From positions 744,001-808,000 of the forward strand of contig NZ_JACYXZ010000002.1 in assembly GCF_014842875.1 (NCBI RefSeq): DNA of 64,000 bases, given 5' to 3'. The notes beneath the pieces were generated by a model, which ran no database searches, was not told the DNA's origin, and saw only the letters and a list, made by a program, of their open reading frames with translations. Positions 8,681 through 16,982 of this stretch are shown here, piece after piece. This DNA comes from Nocardioides donggukensis. GTDB lineage: Bacteria > Actinomycetota > Actinomycetes > Propionibacteriales > Nocardioidaceae. A program made the translations under genes and the position numbers. Position 1 is the first letter of the stretch; the number at the start of each line of letters is the position of its first letter.

Positions 8681-9691
8681 TCACGCGGTCTCACCGGCGT
8701 GTCGGAGCACCTTGTTCAGGGCGTGGTCGCTGCTGACCTCTCGCACGGTGCCGCTCTGCGAGCGCATGACCAGCGACCTGGTGCGGGCGCCACCGCTGGA
8801 GTAGCGGACCCCCGGGAGCAGGTCGCCGTCGGTGATGCCGGTCGCCACGAAGAACGTGTTGTCGCACGACACCAGGTCGTCGAGCTGGAGCACCCGGTCG
8901 AGGTCGTGGCCGGCCGCGAGCGCCCGCTGCCGCTGCTCGTCGTCGGCGACGTGGAGGCGGGCCTGGATCTCGCCGCCCATCGCCTTCATCGCGCAGGCCG
9001 TGATCACCCCCTCCGGGGTCCCGCCGACGCCCATGAGGACGTCGATCCCCGATCCCGGCCGGGCCACGGCGATCGCGACCGCCACGTCGCCGTCGGGGAA
9101 GAGCTTGATCCGGGCGCCGGCCGCGCGCAGCCGGGCGATGAGGTCGGCGTGCCGGGGCCGGTCCAGCACGGCGACCGTCAGGTCGGAGACCGAGCCACCC
9201 TTGGCCTCGGCCACCACGCGCAGGGTCTCCTCGGTGGGGGCGGTCACGTCCACCTTGCCGGCGGCATCGGGCCCTACGACCAGCTTCTCCATGTAGTAGA
9301 CGTCCCGCGGGTCGAACATGCTGCCCCGATCGGCCGCCGCGATCACCGCGATCGCGTTCGGCATGCCGTTCGCCAGCAGGGTGGTGCCGTCGACCGGGTC
9401 GACGGCGATGTCCATGTCGGGACCGGTCCCGTCACCGAGCTGCTCGTCGTTGTGCAGCATCGGCGCCTCGTCCTTCTCCCCCTCGCCGATCACGACGACC
9501 CCGCGCATCTGCACGCCGGCGAGCACCTGGCGCATGGCGTCGACGGCGGCGCCGTCACCGCTCTCCTTCTCGCCGAGCCCGGCCCAGCGGCCGGCCGCCA
9601 TCGCCGCCGCCTCGGTGGCTCGCATCAGGTCGAGTCCGAGGTTGCGGTCGGGCAGCTGGTAGGGCCCGGCATGTGTGGCGGCTGTCGTCAT
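8681..9691 (-). CDS. glpX: class II fructose-1,6-bisphosphatase
   Basis: 336 residues. Hydrolyses fructose-1,6-bisphosphate to fructose-6-phosphate, the committed gluconeogenic step. GlpX-family motifs are visible: [29 protein letters not shown] with metal-binding Glu, [21 protein letters not shown]-like [21 protein letters not shown] and [19 protein letters not shown]. Start at ATG 9691 with a modest GAAGGG ribosome site. A consensus promoter with an embedded palindrome lies about 55-110 bp upstream. Position before ppdK suggests a two-gene gluconeogenic unit. Confidence 0.95.
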   Translation of the reverse strand: MTTAATHAGPYQLPDRNLGLDLMRATEAAAMAAGRWAGLGEKESGDGAAVDAMRQVLAGVQMRGVVVIGEGEKDEAPMLHNDEQLGDGTGPDMDIAVDPVDGTTLLANGMPNAIAVIAAADRGSMFDPRDVYYMEKLVVGPDAAGKVDVTAPTEETLRVVAEAKGGSVSDLTVAVLDRPRHADLIARLRAAGARIKLFPDGDVAVAIAVARPGSGIDVLMGVGGTPEGVITACAMKAMGGEIQARLHVADDEQRQRALAAGHDLDRVLQLDDLVSCDNTFFVATGITDGDLLPGVRYSSGGARTRSLVMRSQSGTVREVSSDHALNKVLRHAGETA

Positions 9692-9750
9692 CTCGAATCG
9701 CCCTTCGACTCCGGAACCCGGTGTGATCTACGTCTCTATCTGTGTGTTCC

Positions 9751-9779
9751 TTTATATCCCTTTGTTTATGTGGCGTCAA
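9751..9779 (-). promoter_or_regulatory. consensus vegetative promoter of glpX-ppdK
   Basis: On the minus strand, TTGACG (9774-9779) and TATAAA (9751-9756) are separated by exactly 17 bp, close to the ideal housekeeping-sigma promoter and unusually AT-rich for this window. The predicted transcript starts near 9744, giving a leader of about 50 nt. Confidence 0.7.
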
Positions 9780-9803
9780 GGGGTCTAGAGCCACATAAAC
9801 AAA
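9761..9803. promoter_or_regulatory. palindromic operator at the glpX promoter
   Basis: Perfect inverted repeat with 14-bp arms: TTTGTTTATGTGGC at 9761-9774 and GCCACATAAACAAA at 9790-9803, with a 15-nt spacer. One arm fills the spacer between -35 and -10; the other lies just upstream of -35. The T/A-rich half-sites look like those of DeoR- or LacI-family sugar repressors, but the regulator cannot be named. It could also form a hairpin at the end of the upstream peroxidase transcript. Confidence 0.55.
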
Positions 9804-9850
9804 CGTGAATCAACATCCGCGAGGTGGTGGGGGCGGCCACGGGGACGGCC

Positions 9851-11398
9851 TCACGTCAGGGGGGCGAGCAGGTCCTTCCTCCCCTCGAAGGCGAAGAGCA
9901 GCAGGTCCGGCATCGTGAACCGGCCGTCCACCGCCCCCAGACTCGGCCGCCAGCCGGGGTTCCGGACGATCGAGTGCCGACTGCCCTCCATCGCCCGATG
10001 GAAGGTCTCCGCGACGACCCGGGCCCCGACCCCGGTGAGCCGGCCGCCGTTCAGCTCCGCCTCGCGGAGCACGTAGAACCAGAGCGGCGTGTGGTCGAGG
10101 AAGAGCTCGAGCTGGGTGGGCGTGAGGGCGGTCAGGGAGGCCCCGTCACCCGAGCCGACCCGGATCTGACGTCTCGTGAGCCTGGTCGACGAGACGCCCG
10201 AGGCGCTCAGCAGGTCGGCGGTCTGCTGGCCGCTCGGCAGCCGGACCATGCTGGCCCGGGTGAGGTTGCGGAAGGCGAGGTTGGCGCGGATCGTGAACGC
10301 GTCCGACCCTGGTCCCCCGAAGGACCCGGGCGGTAGCACCGCCAGCGGGTCGACCAGTCCCGTGTCGATCCTGCGGGCCGGGTTGAACGCCCCGGTCGGC
10401 GGCTTCAGGTCCGCACGACCGGCCTGGTCCAGCCGGTACATCCGCCGCCAGTCGGCGATCCAGTTGCTCGGCAGCCGCCTGTTCCCGCCGAGGTCACCGG
10501 AGGTCCCGGAGAAGGTGAACAGGAAGTCCAGGGACCCCGACCGTCCCGGGAAGCGCGCGTTCCAGTCGTAGGAGGCCCGCACCATGGAGTGGCCGAAGCG
10601 GAACGCCCCGACCGAGAACTCCACCGGCATCGTCGGCATCGAGAACGGGTCGGCTCCCACCTCGAAGACCTTCCGGCCGTTCGTGAACACGTCGTCCACC
10701 ACGGCGCGGTCGCAGATCCGGGACAGGTAGTCGGTGCGCAGCATCCACTGGTAGTGCAGGACGACCCGACGGCGGGCCCGGCGGAACCGCGCCGCTTGGG
10801 GCGTGGAGGCCGGCAGGGTGTCCAGAACCCGGTTGTGGAACCGGATCATCGCGGCGTGGTGCTGTGCCACGGCGAGGTTCTCGTCGTTGCGGAGGTCGGG
10901 GATCACGGCCCGGCGGCGGGCTGCGGCCGAGCCCGTGCCGCGCCGTGGCAGGTCGAAGCCCGACATCGCCGGGTCCGGCGGCGTGGCGACGGTCCGGCCG
11001 GTGCGGAGGTGGCGTCCGTCGGACGCGTAGAAGAGCGCGGAGACCGGGTCCGCCGGACCGGCGCCGTAGAGCGAGTCGAGGTCCAGCGTCGGCGACCGCC
11101 CCTGCAGCAGGTCGGCCGGCGAGACCGCCTCGCCGAGCGCGACGGTGGTCGCGTCGAAGGTCAGGTCGTGGTCCACGAACTGGCCGAGATAGGTGTAGCC
11201 GGCCGGCGGCCCGCCTCCGCGTCCGGTCGCGTCGGTCATGGCCCGGCCGACCTTCGTCCGGATCGCCTCCGGCAGCCGGCGTCCGCGTGGGCCCAGGCGG
11301 GAGAAGCGGAAGGGTGGAGGCGTGGTGCGGGCCGCGGAGTCCTCACCCTCGATGACGAACTCCTCGCGGCGGTGCCGCTGCGGTTCCTGGTCGGGCAT
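9851..11398 (-). CDS. animal-type heme peroxidase family protein
   Basis: 515 residues from ATG 11398 (MPDQEPQRHRREEF), chosen for its GGGGAGG ribosome site; an ATG 48 bases upstream lacks one. The fold of the cyclooxygenase/myeloperoxidase superfamily is recognisable: distal-site GQFVDHDLTFD (His near residue 77), the PDLRNDENLAVAQHHAAMIRFHNRVLD helix region and the proximal-His segment FRFGHSMVRASY. No signal peptide, so probably cytosolic. These enzymes oxidise halides, phenols or lipids with peroxide; the substrate here is unknown. The gene stands alone. Confidence 0.85.
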   Translation of the reverse strand: MPDQEPQRHRREEFVIEGEDSAARTTPPPFRFSRLGPRGRRLPEAIRTKVGRAMTDATGRGGGPPAGYTYLGQFVDHDLTFDATTVALGEAVSPADLLQGRSPTLDLDSLYGAGPADPVSALFYASDGRHLRTGRTVATPPDPAMSGFDLPRRGTGSAAARRRAVIPDLRNDENLAVAQHHAAMIRFHNRVLDTLPASTPQAARFRRARRRVVLHYQWMLRTDYLSRICDRAVVDDVFTNGRKVFEVGADPFSMPTMPVEFSVGAFRFGHSMVRASYDWNARFPGRSGSLDFLFTFSGTSGDLGGNRRLPSNWIADWRRMYRLDQAGRADLKPPTGAFNPARRIDTGLVDPLAVLPPGSFGGPGSDAFTIRANLAFRNLTRASMVRLPSGQQTADLLSASGVSSTRLTRRQIRVGSGDGASLTALTPTQLELFLDHTPLWFYVLREAELNGGRLTGVGARVVAETFHRAMEGSRHSIVRNPGWRPSLGAVDGRFTMPDLLLFAFEGRKDLLAPLT

Positions 11399-11503
11399 GT
11401 CGGTCCTCCCCGTCGAGCCGGACTCCCCGGGTGACCGGTGCCGCACCGGCCCCCGTCCAGTATGGGCGCGACGGGCCCGGGCGGATACCCCAGCAGCCGG
11501 GGC

Positions 11504-12949
11504 TCAGGCGAGCTCGAACCCGACCGCACGCGTCGCCGGGTCGGCGGTCACCAGGCGCACGATGACCTCCTCGCCCAGCGGCAGCGGGGTCGAGCCGGAG
11601 ACCCGAGCCTCGACGGCCGGCTCGGCGAGGCTGACCTCGCCGCGGGTCTGGTCCTCGGGGTCGACCTCGACCACCACGCCCGGGAACGACTCCCCCAGGT
11701 GCGGCTCGAGCGTGGCCGCCTCCACGAGGTTCACGATCGCGTTCTCGTAGCGGTTGGCGCGCTGGCGCGACGACTGCATCAGGCCGGGCAGGTCCGGCAG
11801 CCGCTCGGTCACCCAGGAGGGCACCTCGGTCCCGGCGCACAGCGCCACGCAGACCTCTCCCGCGTAGCGGTCCACCAGCCGGCGCAGCGGCGCGGTGACG
11901 TGGGCGTACTCCGCCGCGATGGCCGAGTGCTCGGTCTGCTCGGGCAGCTCGCCCTCGAAGCCGGCGTACCCGCTGCCGCGGAGGAGCCGCGTGCAGGCGA
12001 CCACCATGGCGGCGTGCCGGGGCCGGACGGGGTCGAGCCCGCGGATGAAGGCCGGGTAGTCCTGGTCCCGCGGCCAGTCGATGCCCAGGGACCGCGCGGT
12101 GCGGCGCAGGCGGCGTACGTCGCGGGGGTCGGCCGGCGGCAGCGTGCGGAGCAGCCCGACCTTGGCGTCGACCATGAGGGAGGCGGCGGCCATGCCGGTG
12201 AGCAGGGAGATCTGGGCGTTCCACTCCTCGACCGGGTGCAGGGAGCGGAACTCCAGGTGCCATCGGACGCCACGGACGTCGATCTCCTGCTCGGGAAGGG
12301 GCAGCGAGATCCCGCCTCGGGCGGCCTCGCGGGCCAGCCGGAGCCGACCGACCTCGCCCAGCAGCGTGAACACCTCGTCGGCGGTGCCGTCGTCGAGGGC
12401 GGCCTGCACCTGGTCGTAGGTGAGCTGGGCGCGGGAGCGGACCAGGGCGCGCTCGACGTGGACACTGGTCCCCTCGCCGGTCGCGTCCAGCTCCATCGTC
12501 CACAGCAGGGCCGGGCGGACCTGGTCCGGCAGCAGCGAGCCGGCGTCCTCGGAGATCGCCCGCGGGTGCAGCGGGATCTTCGAGTCGGCGCCGTAGAGGG
12601 TCTCGCCGCGACGGTTGGCCTCGGCGTCGACCGGGTCACCCGGGGTGACGAACGCGGCCACGTCGGCGATCGCGTAGTGGACGAGGTAGCCCTCGCCGCG
12701 GCGCTCGAGGTGCAGCGCCTGGTCCAGGTCCTGCGCGCCGGCCGGGTCGAGGGTCACGAACGGCAGGTCGGTGCGGTCGAGGTCGGGGAGCCGTGGCTCG
12801 GCGGCCGCCCGCTCGGCGGCCGTGTCCACCTCCGGCGGGAAGTCCGCCGTCAGCTCCATCTCCGCTCGGATCGCGGCGATCCCCTCGCGCAGCCGGTGCG
12901 CCGCGACACCGTCGTCGCCGGCCCGGACCCTGACCACCCTCATCGACAT
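11504..12949 (-). CDS. RNase II/R-family exoribonuclease (RNB domain)
   Basis: 481 residues. The RNB catalytic domain contains FVTLDPAGAQDLDQALH with the metal-binding Asp cluster, HYAIADVAAFV, GETLYGADSKIPLHPRAISE and the later CVALCAGTEVPSW region. It would degrade RNA 3' to 5' in the cytosol. The protein lacks the long N-terminal cold-shock domains of full RNase R and has only a short C-terminal S1-like region. ATG 12949 was chosen over GTG 12958 because TAGGGT (12957-12962) lies seven bases upstream, as a -10 or weak ribosome site. It is divergent from yaaA. Confidence 0.85.
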   Translation of the reverse strand: MSMRVVRVRAGDDGVAAHRLREGIAAIRAEMELTADFPPEVDTAAERAAAEPRLPDLDRTDLPFVTLDPAGAQDLDQALHLERRGEGYLVHYAIADVAAFVTPGDPVDAEANRRGETLYGADSKIPLHPRAISEDAGSLLPDQVRPALLWTMELDATGEGTSVHVERALVRSRAQLTYDQVQAALDDGTADEVFTLLGEVGRLRLAREAARGGISLPLPEQEIDVRGVRWHLEFRSLHPVEEWNAQISLLTGMAAASLMVDAKVGLLRTLPPADPRDVRRLRRTARSLGIDWPRDQDYPAFIRGLDPVRPRHAAMVVACTRLLRGSGYAGFEGELPEQTEHSAIAAEYAHVTAPLRRLVDRYAGEVCVALCAGTEVPSWVTERLPDLPGLMQSSRQRANRYENAIVNLVEAATLEPHLGESFPGVVVEVDPEDQTRGEVSLAEPAVEARVSGSTPLPLGEEVIVRLVTADPATRAVGFELA

Positions 12950-12956
12950 GGCAGCC

Positions 12957-12962
12957 ACCCTA
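12957..12962 (-). promoter_or_regulatory. -10-like hexamer of the RNB exonuclease gene
   Basis: TAGGGT seven bases before ATG 12949 on the minus strand. The facing yaaA hexamer lies only about 30 bp away, so the two promoters are back to back. Confidence 0.3.
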
Positions 12963-12992
12963 GTCGGGAGTCCGACAGCGTAGGGCCCCGTC

Positions 12993-12998
12993 TACGCT
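12993..12998 (+). promoter_or_regulatory. -10-like hexamer of yaaA, probable leaderless start
   Basis: TACGCT, then GAGCCG, then GTG 13005. There is no ribosome site. The same GAGCCG-GTG layout occurs before aceE at 21720-21728. Confidence 0.35.
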
Positions 12999-13004
12999 GA
13001 GCCG

Positions 13005-13784
13005 GTGCTGATCCTGCTTCCCCCCAGCGAGGGCAAGGCCGCTCCCCGGCGCGGCCGGCCGCTCGACCTCGCCACGCTCGGCTTCGGCTCCCTGACCGCC
13101 GCCCGCGGCCGGGTCCTCGACGCCCTCGTCGACCTCTGCGCCACGGACGTCGACCGGGCCGCCGCGGTGCTCGGGCTCGGGGCCACGCAGACCGAGCTGG
13201 TGCTGCGCAACGCCGAGCTGCGGGACGCGCCCACCGCCCGTGCGGACCGGATCTACACCGGGGTGCTCTTCGACGCGCTGGACCTCCCGACGCTCTCCCC
13301 CGCCGCCCGTCGCCGGGCCGCGACCCGGGTGGCGGTCACCTCGGCCCTGTTCGGCCTGCTCCGACCCACGGACGCCGTCCCCGCCTACCGGCTCTCGGGC
13401 GACACCACGCTGCCCGGACTCGGCGGGGTCGCCGGCGTGTGGCGCCAGCACCTCGGCCCGGCGGTCACCGACGCCCTCGGCGCCGGGCTGCTCGTCGACC
13501 TGCGCTCGACGACGTACGCCGCGTTCTGGCGGCCGGAGCCCGCGCTGGCGCCGCGGGTGGCCACCGTCCGGGTGCTGCACGAGCACGGTGGCACCCGGAA
13601 GGTGGTCAGCCACTTCAACAAGGCCACCAAGGGCCGCATCGTGCGGGCCGTCCTCGAGGACGGCGGCAGGCCGCGCACCCCCGGCCAGCTGGCCGACCTG
13701 CTGCGCGACCTCGGCTGGAAGGTCGAGGAGACGCCCCCGGGCCGGCACGGCGTGCAGCTCGACGTCGTGGTCGACGAGGTCTGA
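13005..13784 (+). CDS. yaaA: peroxide stress protein YaaA (DUF328 family)
   Basis: 259 residues, usual length. The family opening LILLPPSEGK and later motifs TGVLFDALD, VTSALFGLLRPTDAVPAYRLSG, VVDLRS-type LVDLRSTTYAAFW and VVSHFNKATKGRIVRAVLE are all present. In Escherichia coli YaaA lowers free intracellular iron during peroxide stress; whether this holds in actinobacteria is not known. GTG 13005 is the start, directly downstream of a promoter-like hexamer. Tail to tail with the RNase H/phosphatase gene. Confidence 0.9.
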   Translation: MLILLPPSEGKAAPRRGRPLDLATLGFGSLTAARGRVLDALVDLCATDVDRAAAVLGLGATQTELVLRNAELRDAPTARADRIYTGVLFDALDLPTLSPAARRRAATRVAVTSALFGLLRPTDAVPAYRLSGDTTLPGLGGVAGVWRQHLGPAVTDALGAGLLVDLRSTTYAAFWRPEPALAPRVATVRVLHEHGGTRKVVSHFNKATKGRIVRAVLEDGGRPRTPGQLADLLRDLGWKVEETPPGRHGVQLDVVVDEV

Positions 13785-13812
13785 CCCGCCCGACGGCCGG
13801 CGACAGCCGGGG

Positions 13813-13832
13813 TCAGCCGGGGTCAGCCGGGC
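13813..13832. repeat. 10-bp direct repeat across a stop codon
   Basis: Two perfect copies and a degenerate third of GGTCAGCCGG (13811-13820, 13821-13830, with CGACAGCCGG just before). The copy at 13823-13825 supplies the TGA stop of the RNase H/phosphatase gene. Confidence 0.5.
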
Positions 13833-15067
13833 AGGATGTCGCTGCCCGGGCGGCTGTTGAACAGCCGCATCGAGGCCACCGTCCGGGGCACCCGGGGACG
13901 CGACGACTCCCCCGGCTCGTCCTCGTCTGCGGTGAAGTAGGAGAGCACGCTCACCGAGGCCGGTGCCAGCTCCATCCGGAAGACCGCCTCCAGGGGGGCG
14001 CCCATGGCGTGCGCGACGAGCGTCTTGATCGGCGTCACGTGGCTGACCACGACCACGGTCCGCCCGGCGTGCTCGGCCAGCACCCGGTCCAGGCCCGCCA
14101 GCACCCGCTCCTCGACCGCACGGAAGGACTCCCCGCCGCCGGCGGGGACCTCGAGCGAGCCCAGCCAGGCGTCGAGGTCGGCCTGGTGCCGCTCGGCCAC
14201 CTCGGAGAACGTCAGGCCGTCCCAGGCCCCGAACTCCATCTCGGCGAAGCCCGGCTCGACCCGCACCTCGTGCCCCAGCGCCTCGGCGAGGATCTCGGCC
14301 GACTCCATCGTGCGCCGCACGGGCGAGGCGACGACCGCCTCCACCCGGTCGGCCAGGGGCGCCAGCCACTCGGCCGTGCCCCGGACCTGGTCCCGCCCCT
14401 CGTCGCTGAGTCCGGGGTTCGCGCTGGCCAGGCCACCGGAGAACCGCTTCTCCACGGTGTGGTCGGTCACCCCGTGCCGCACCAGCACCAGCGTCGTCGC
14501 CGGCCCGCCGTGGGGCGACCAGCCGCGCGCACCCGAGGGCCGGGCGGCCCGGGTGCCGGCCGCGCTCTCGACCTCCTCGATGAGCGAGTCCGGCTCGTCG
14601 AGGGCGATCGGCGCCGCGGGCCCGCCACCGACGGTGACCCCGTCCCGGGTCCCGTCGAGCGCCTCGTTGGCCAGCCGGTCGGCGTGCTTGTTGCGCTCCC
14701 GCGGGATCCACGTGTACGTCGTCCCGAACGGCGCCAGCCTGGTCGCCTCCATCGCCAGCGGCCGCATGTCGGGGTGCTTGATCTTCCACCGCCCCGACAT
14801 CTGCTCGACGACCAGCTTGGAGTCCATGCGGACCTCGATGTCGGCGTCCGGGGCGAACTCCTCGGCCAGCCGCAGGCCGGCGATCAGCCCGGAGTACTCC
14901 GCCACGTTGTTCGTCGCGGTCCCGATCCGGGTGCCGTCCTCGGCGAGCACCTCACCGGTGTCGGCGTCCTTGAGCACCGCGCCGTACGCCGACGGGCCGG
15001 GGTTGCCGCGTGAGCCGCCGTCGGCCTCGATCAGCACCCGGCGCGGCCCGCTCCGGGCCCCGGTCAC
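13823..15067 (-). CDS. bifunctional ribonuclease H / acid phosphatase
   Basis: 414 residues. The N-terminal RNase HI domain (1-135) has the four acidic catalytic residues in LIEADGGSRGNPGPSAYG, NVAEYSGLIAGL, VRMDSKLVVEQMSG and KHADRLANEAL. A linker follows, then a histidine-phosphatase domain (about 210-390) with LVLVRHGVTDHT, SPVRRTMESAEIL and VVVVSHVTPIK. The arrangement matches mycobacterial Rv2228c, which degrades RNA in RNA-DNA hybrids and has a phosphatase domain linked to alpha-ribazole phosphate. The GTG start overlaps the stop of the zinc-ribbon gene (GTGA), so the two are translationally coupled. Confidence 0.92.
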   Translation of the reverse strand: MTGARSGPRRVLIEADGGSRGNPGPSAYGAVLKDADTGEVLAEDGTRIGTATNNVAEYSGLIAGLRLAEEFAPDADIEVRMDSKLVVEQMSGRWKIKHPDMRPLAMEATRLAPFGTTYTWIPRERNKHADRLANEALDGTRDGVTVGGGPAAPIALDEPDSLIEEVESAAGTRAARPSGARGWSPHGGPATTLVLVRHGVTDHTVEKRFSGGLASANPGLSDEGRDQVRGTAEWLAPLADRVEAVVASPVRRTMESAEILAEALGHEVRVEPGFAEMEFGAWDGLTFSEVAERHQADLDAWLGSLEVPAGGGESFRAVEERVLAGLDRVLAEHAGRTVVVVSHVTPIKTLVAHAMGAPLEAVFRMELAPASVSVLSYFTADEDEPGESSRPRVPRTVASMRLFNSRPGSDILPG

Positions 15068-15804
15068 AGCCCGGACTCGGAGGTCCGCACGAGGATCCGC
15101 GAGCACTCCTCGCAGCGGACCACCTCGTCGGAGGGGGCCTTGGCGATCACCGCGAGGTCGGAGGCGTTCAGCGTCAGCCGGCAGCCCCCGCACTGACGGG
15201 CCCGCAGCGGGGCGGCCCCGACGCTCTTGCTGCCGCGGATCCGCTCGTAGAGGCTCATCAGGTCGGTGGGCAGCCCCTCGGCTGCGGTGGACCGCTCCGC
15301 GCTCACCGTGCCGAGCTCGGCGTTGATGGCGGCGGCGCGGTTGTCCCGCTCCTGCGTGGCGGCGGCGAGCTGCTGCTCGGTGTCGGCCAGCTCGGCGGCG
15401 ACCCGGTCCAGCTCGGCCTGTGCCTCCTCGAGCTGCTCCATCACCTCGAGCTCGGTGTCCTCGAGGTCGGAGATCCGACGCTCCAGGGACCCCAGCTCGT
15501 GGGACATCCGCTCGAGGTCCTTGGGGCTGCTGACCTGGCCGGAGTCCATCCGGCTGCGATCGCGCTCGCGGCGGGCCTTGACCTGCTCCACGTCCGCATC
15601 GGCCTTCCTCTGGGCGCGGGTCAGGTCGTCGACGAGGATCCGGGCGTCGCGGGCCCGGTCGGTGAGCTCGCCGAGGGCGGAGCCCAGCGTGGCGATCCGC
15701 CCGTGCTCGGGGAGCGCGTCGAGCTGGTGCCGCAGCTGGTCGATGCGGGCGTCCAGCTCGGCGACGTCGAGCAGCTTGAGCTGGGCGAAGGGGTCGGCTT
15801 TCAG
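15064..15804 (-). CDS. C4-type zinc-ribbon coiled-coil protein with probable CTG start
   Basis: 246 residues if translation begins at CTG 15804 (KADPFAQLKLLDVAELDARI after the initiator), which follows a good AGGAGA site five bases away. Starting at the first ATG (15591) would remove about 71 residues that belong to the family's coiled coil. A long antiparallel coiled coil (about 10-175) leads to a zinc ribbon with CGGC and CEEC pairs. Homologues such as Rv2229c sit between Nif3 and RNase H, as here. The ribosome site overlaps the Nif3 stop codon. The function is unknown; binding of RNA or of the neighbouring enzymes is possible. Confidence 0.85.
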   Translation of the reverse strand: MKADPFAQLKLLDVAELDARIDQLRHQLDALPEHGRIATLGSALGELTDRARDARILVDDLTRAQRKADADVEQVKARRERDRSRMDSGQVSSPKDLERMSHELGSLERRISDLEDTELEVMEQLEEAQAELDRVAAELADTEQQLAAATQERDNRAAAINAELGTVSAERSTAAEGLPTDLMSLYERIRGSKSVGAAPLRARQCGGCRLTLNASDLAVIAKAPSDEVVRCEECSRILVRTSESGL

Positions 15805-15813
15805 CGTCGTCTC

Positions 15814-16956
15814 CTAGGGAGTGCGGAACGTCCAGGGGTCCGTGGGCAGGGTGCTCACACGGGTCTCCACCGTAGCGCCCGTGGCCGTCACGGCGTCGGC
15901 CAGCCGCCCGCTGACCACCGGCAGCCAGGTCCACTCCGCGGCCCAGTGCGCGACGTCCACCAGGGCCGGGCCCCGCCGCTCGAGGAACTCGGCCGCCGGG
16001 TGGTGCCGCAGGTCGCTGGTGAGGTAGACGTCCACGTCCGTGCCGGCCAGCCGGTCCAGCAGGAAGTCGCCGGACCCGCCGCAGACGGCCACCCGCCGCA
16101 CGACCCGGTCCGGGTCGCCGGCGACCCGGACCCCGTGCGCGGTCTCGGGCAGCACCGTGCCGACCCGGGTGGCGAACTCACGGAGGGTCACCGGCTCCAC
16201 GGTCCCGATCCGGCCGGTGCCGGTCAGCGTGGCCTGGGGGTCGGCCAGCTCGACGATGTCGTGGGCCGGCTCCTCGTAGGGGTGCGCCGCGCGCATCGCT
16301 GCCACCACGGCCGCCCGCAGGTGTCGCGGGAGCACCGCCTCGATCCGGTCCTCCTCGACCACCTCGACGTCGCCGACGGTGCCGATGGCCGGGTCGGCCC
16401 CCGGCAGCGGGCGGAACCGGCCCTGCCCCGCGGTCGAGAACGAGCAGTGGTCGTAGTGGCCGATCGCACCGGCACCCGCCTCGGCGATCGCCGCTCGGAC
16501 CGGGGCCGAGGCGTCCCGCGGCACGAACACCACGAGCTTGTCGAGCGGGTCGGCGGACATGGGGAGGATCGGGTCCAGCCCGGTGAGGCCGAGCGCCAGC
16601 GCCAGCGCCTCGGACACCCCGCCCTCGGCCTGGTCGGCGTTGGTGTGCGCGGTCAGCAGGGCGCACCCGGCGCCGGCGAGGGTGGCGAGCGTCCGACCCT
16701 TGGGCGTGGTCGCGGCGAACCCGTGCACGGGCTTGAGGAACAGCGGGTGGTGCACGACGAGCAGGTCGGCGCCCCACTCGGCCGCCTCGGCGGCCACCTC
16801 GGGGGTCGGGTCGACGGCGAACATCACCTTGCGCACCGGCGCCGCGGGGTCGCCGTACACGAGTCCGACCGCGTCCCAGTCCTCGGCGGTCTCCGGCGGG
16901 TACCAGCCGTGCAGCAGGTCGACGACGTCGGTGAGCAGTGGCTTCGACTCGGGCAT
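15814..16956 (-). CDS. Nif3-like dinuclear metal-centre protein
   Basis: 380 residues, the longer actinobacterial form. Metal-binding motifs: VVHHPLFL, LLTAHTNADQAEGGVSEALA, the C-terminal VDVAHWAAEW and the AVCGGSGDF motif. A PII-like inserted domain lies in the middle (about residues 130-235). The family is annotated as GTP cyclohydrolase I type 2, but the true substrate is uncertain. First gene of a three-gene block with the zinc-ribbon protein and RNase H. ATG 16956 is preceded by TAGCCT six bases upstream, so the transcript may be leaderless. Confidence 0.88.
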   Translation of the reverse strand: MPESKPLLTDVVDLLHGWYPPETAEDWDAVGLVYGDPAAPVRKVMFAVDPTPEVAAEAAEWGADLLVVHHPLFLKPVHGFAATTPKGRTLATLAGAGCALLTAHTNADQAEGGVSEALALALGLTGLDPILPMSADPLDKLVVFVPRDASAPVRAAIAEAGAGAIGHYDHCSFSTAGQGRFRPLPGADPAIGTVGDVEVVEEDRIEAVLPRHLRAAVVAAMRAAHPYEEPAHDIVELADPQATLTGTGRIGTVEPVTLREFATRVGTVLPETAHGVRVAGDPDRVVRRVAVCGGSGDFLLDRLAGTDVDVYLTSDLRHHPAAEFLERRGPALVDVAHWAAEWTWLPVVSGRLADAVTATGATVETRVSTLPTDPWTFRTP

Positions 16957-16962
16957 GGCCCG

Positions 16963-16968
16963 AGGCTA
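16963..16968 (-). promoter_or_regulatory. -10-like hexamer TAGCCT before Nif3
   Basis: On the minus strand TAGCCT, then CGGGCC, then ATG 16956; no ribosome site. One of several TAGCCTCG elements at start codons in this window. Confidence 0.4.
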
Positions 16969-16982
16969 GGCCATGGGCGCGG

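Noticed and set aside
6008-9808. A 1266-codon open frame on the plus strand
   Set aside because: It is antisense to ppdK and glpX, which have full family motifs. The His/Glu/Arg-rich product without domains is the usual shadow of GC-rich genes.
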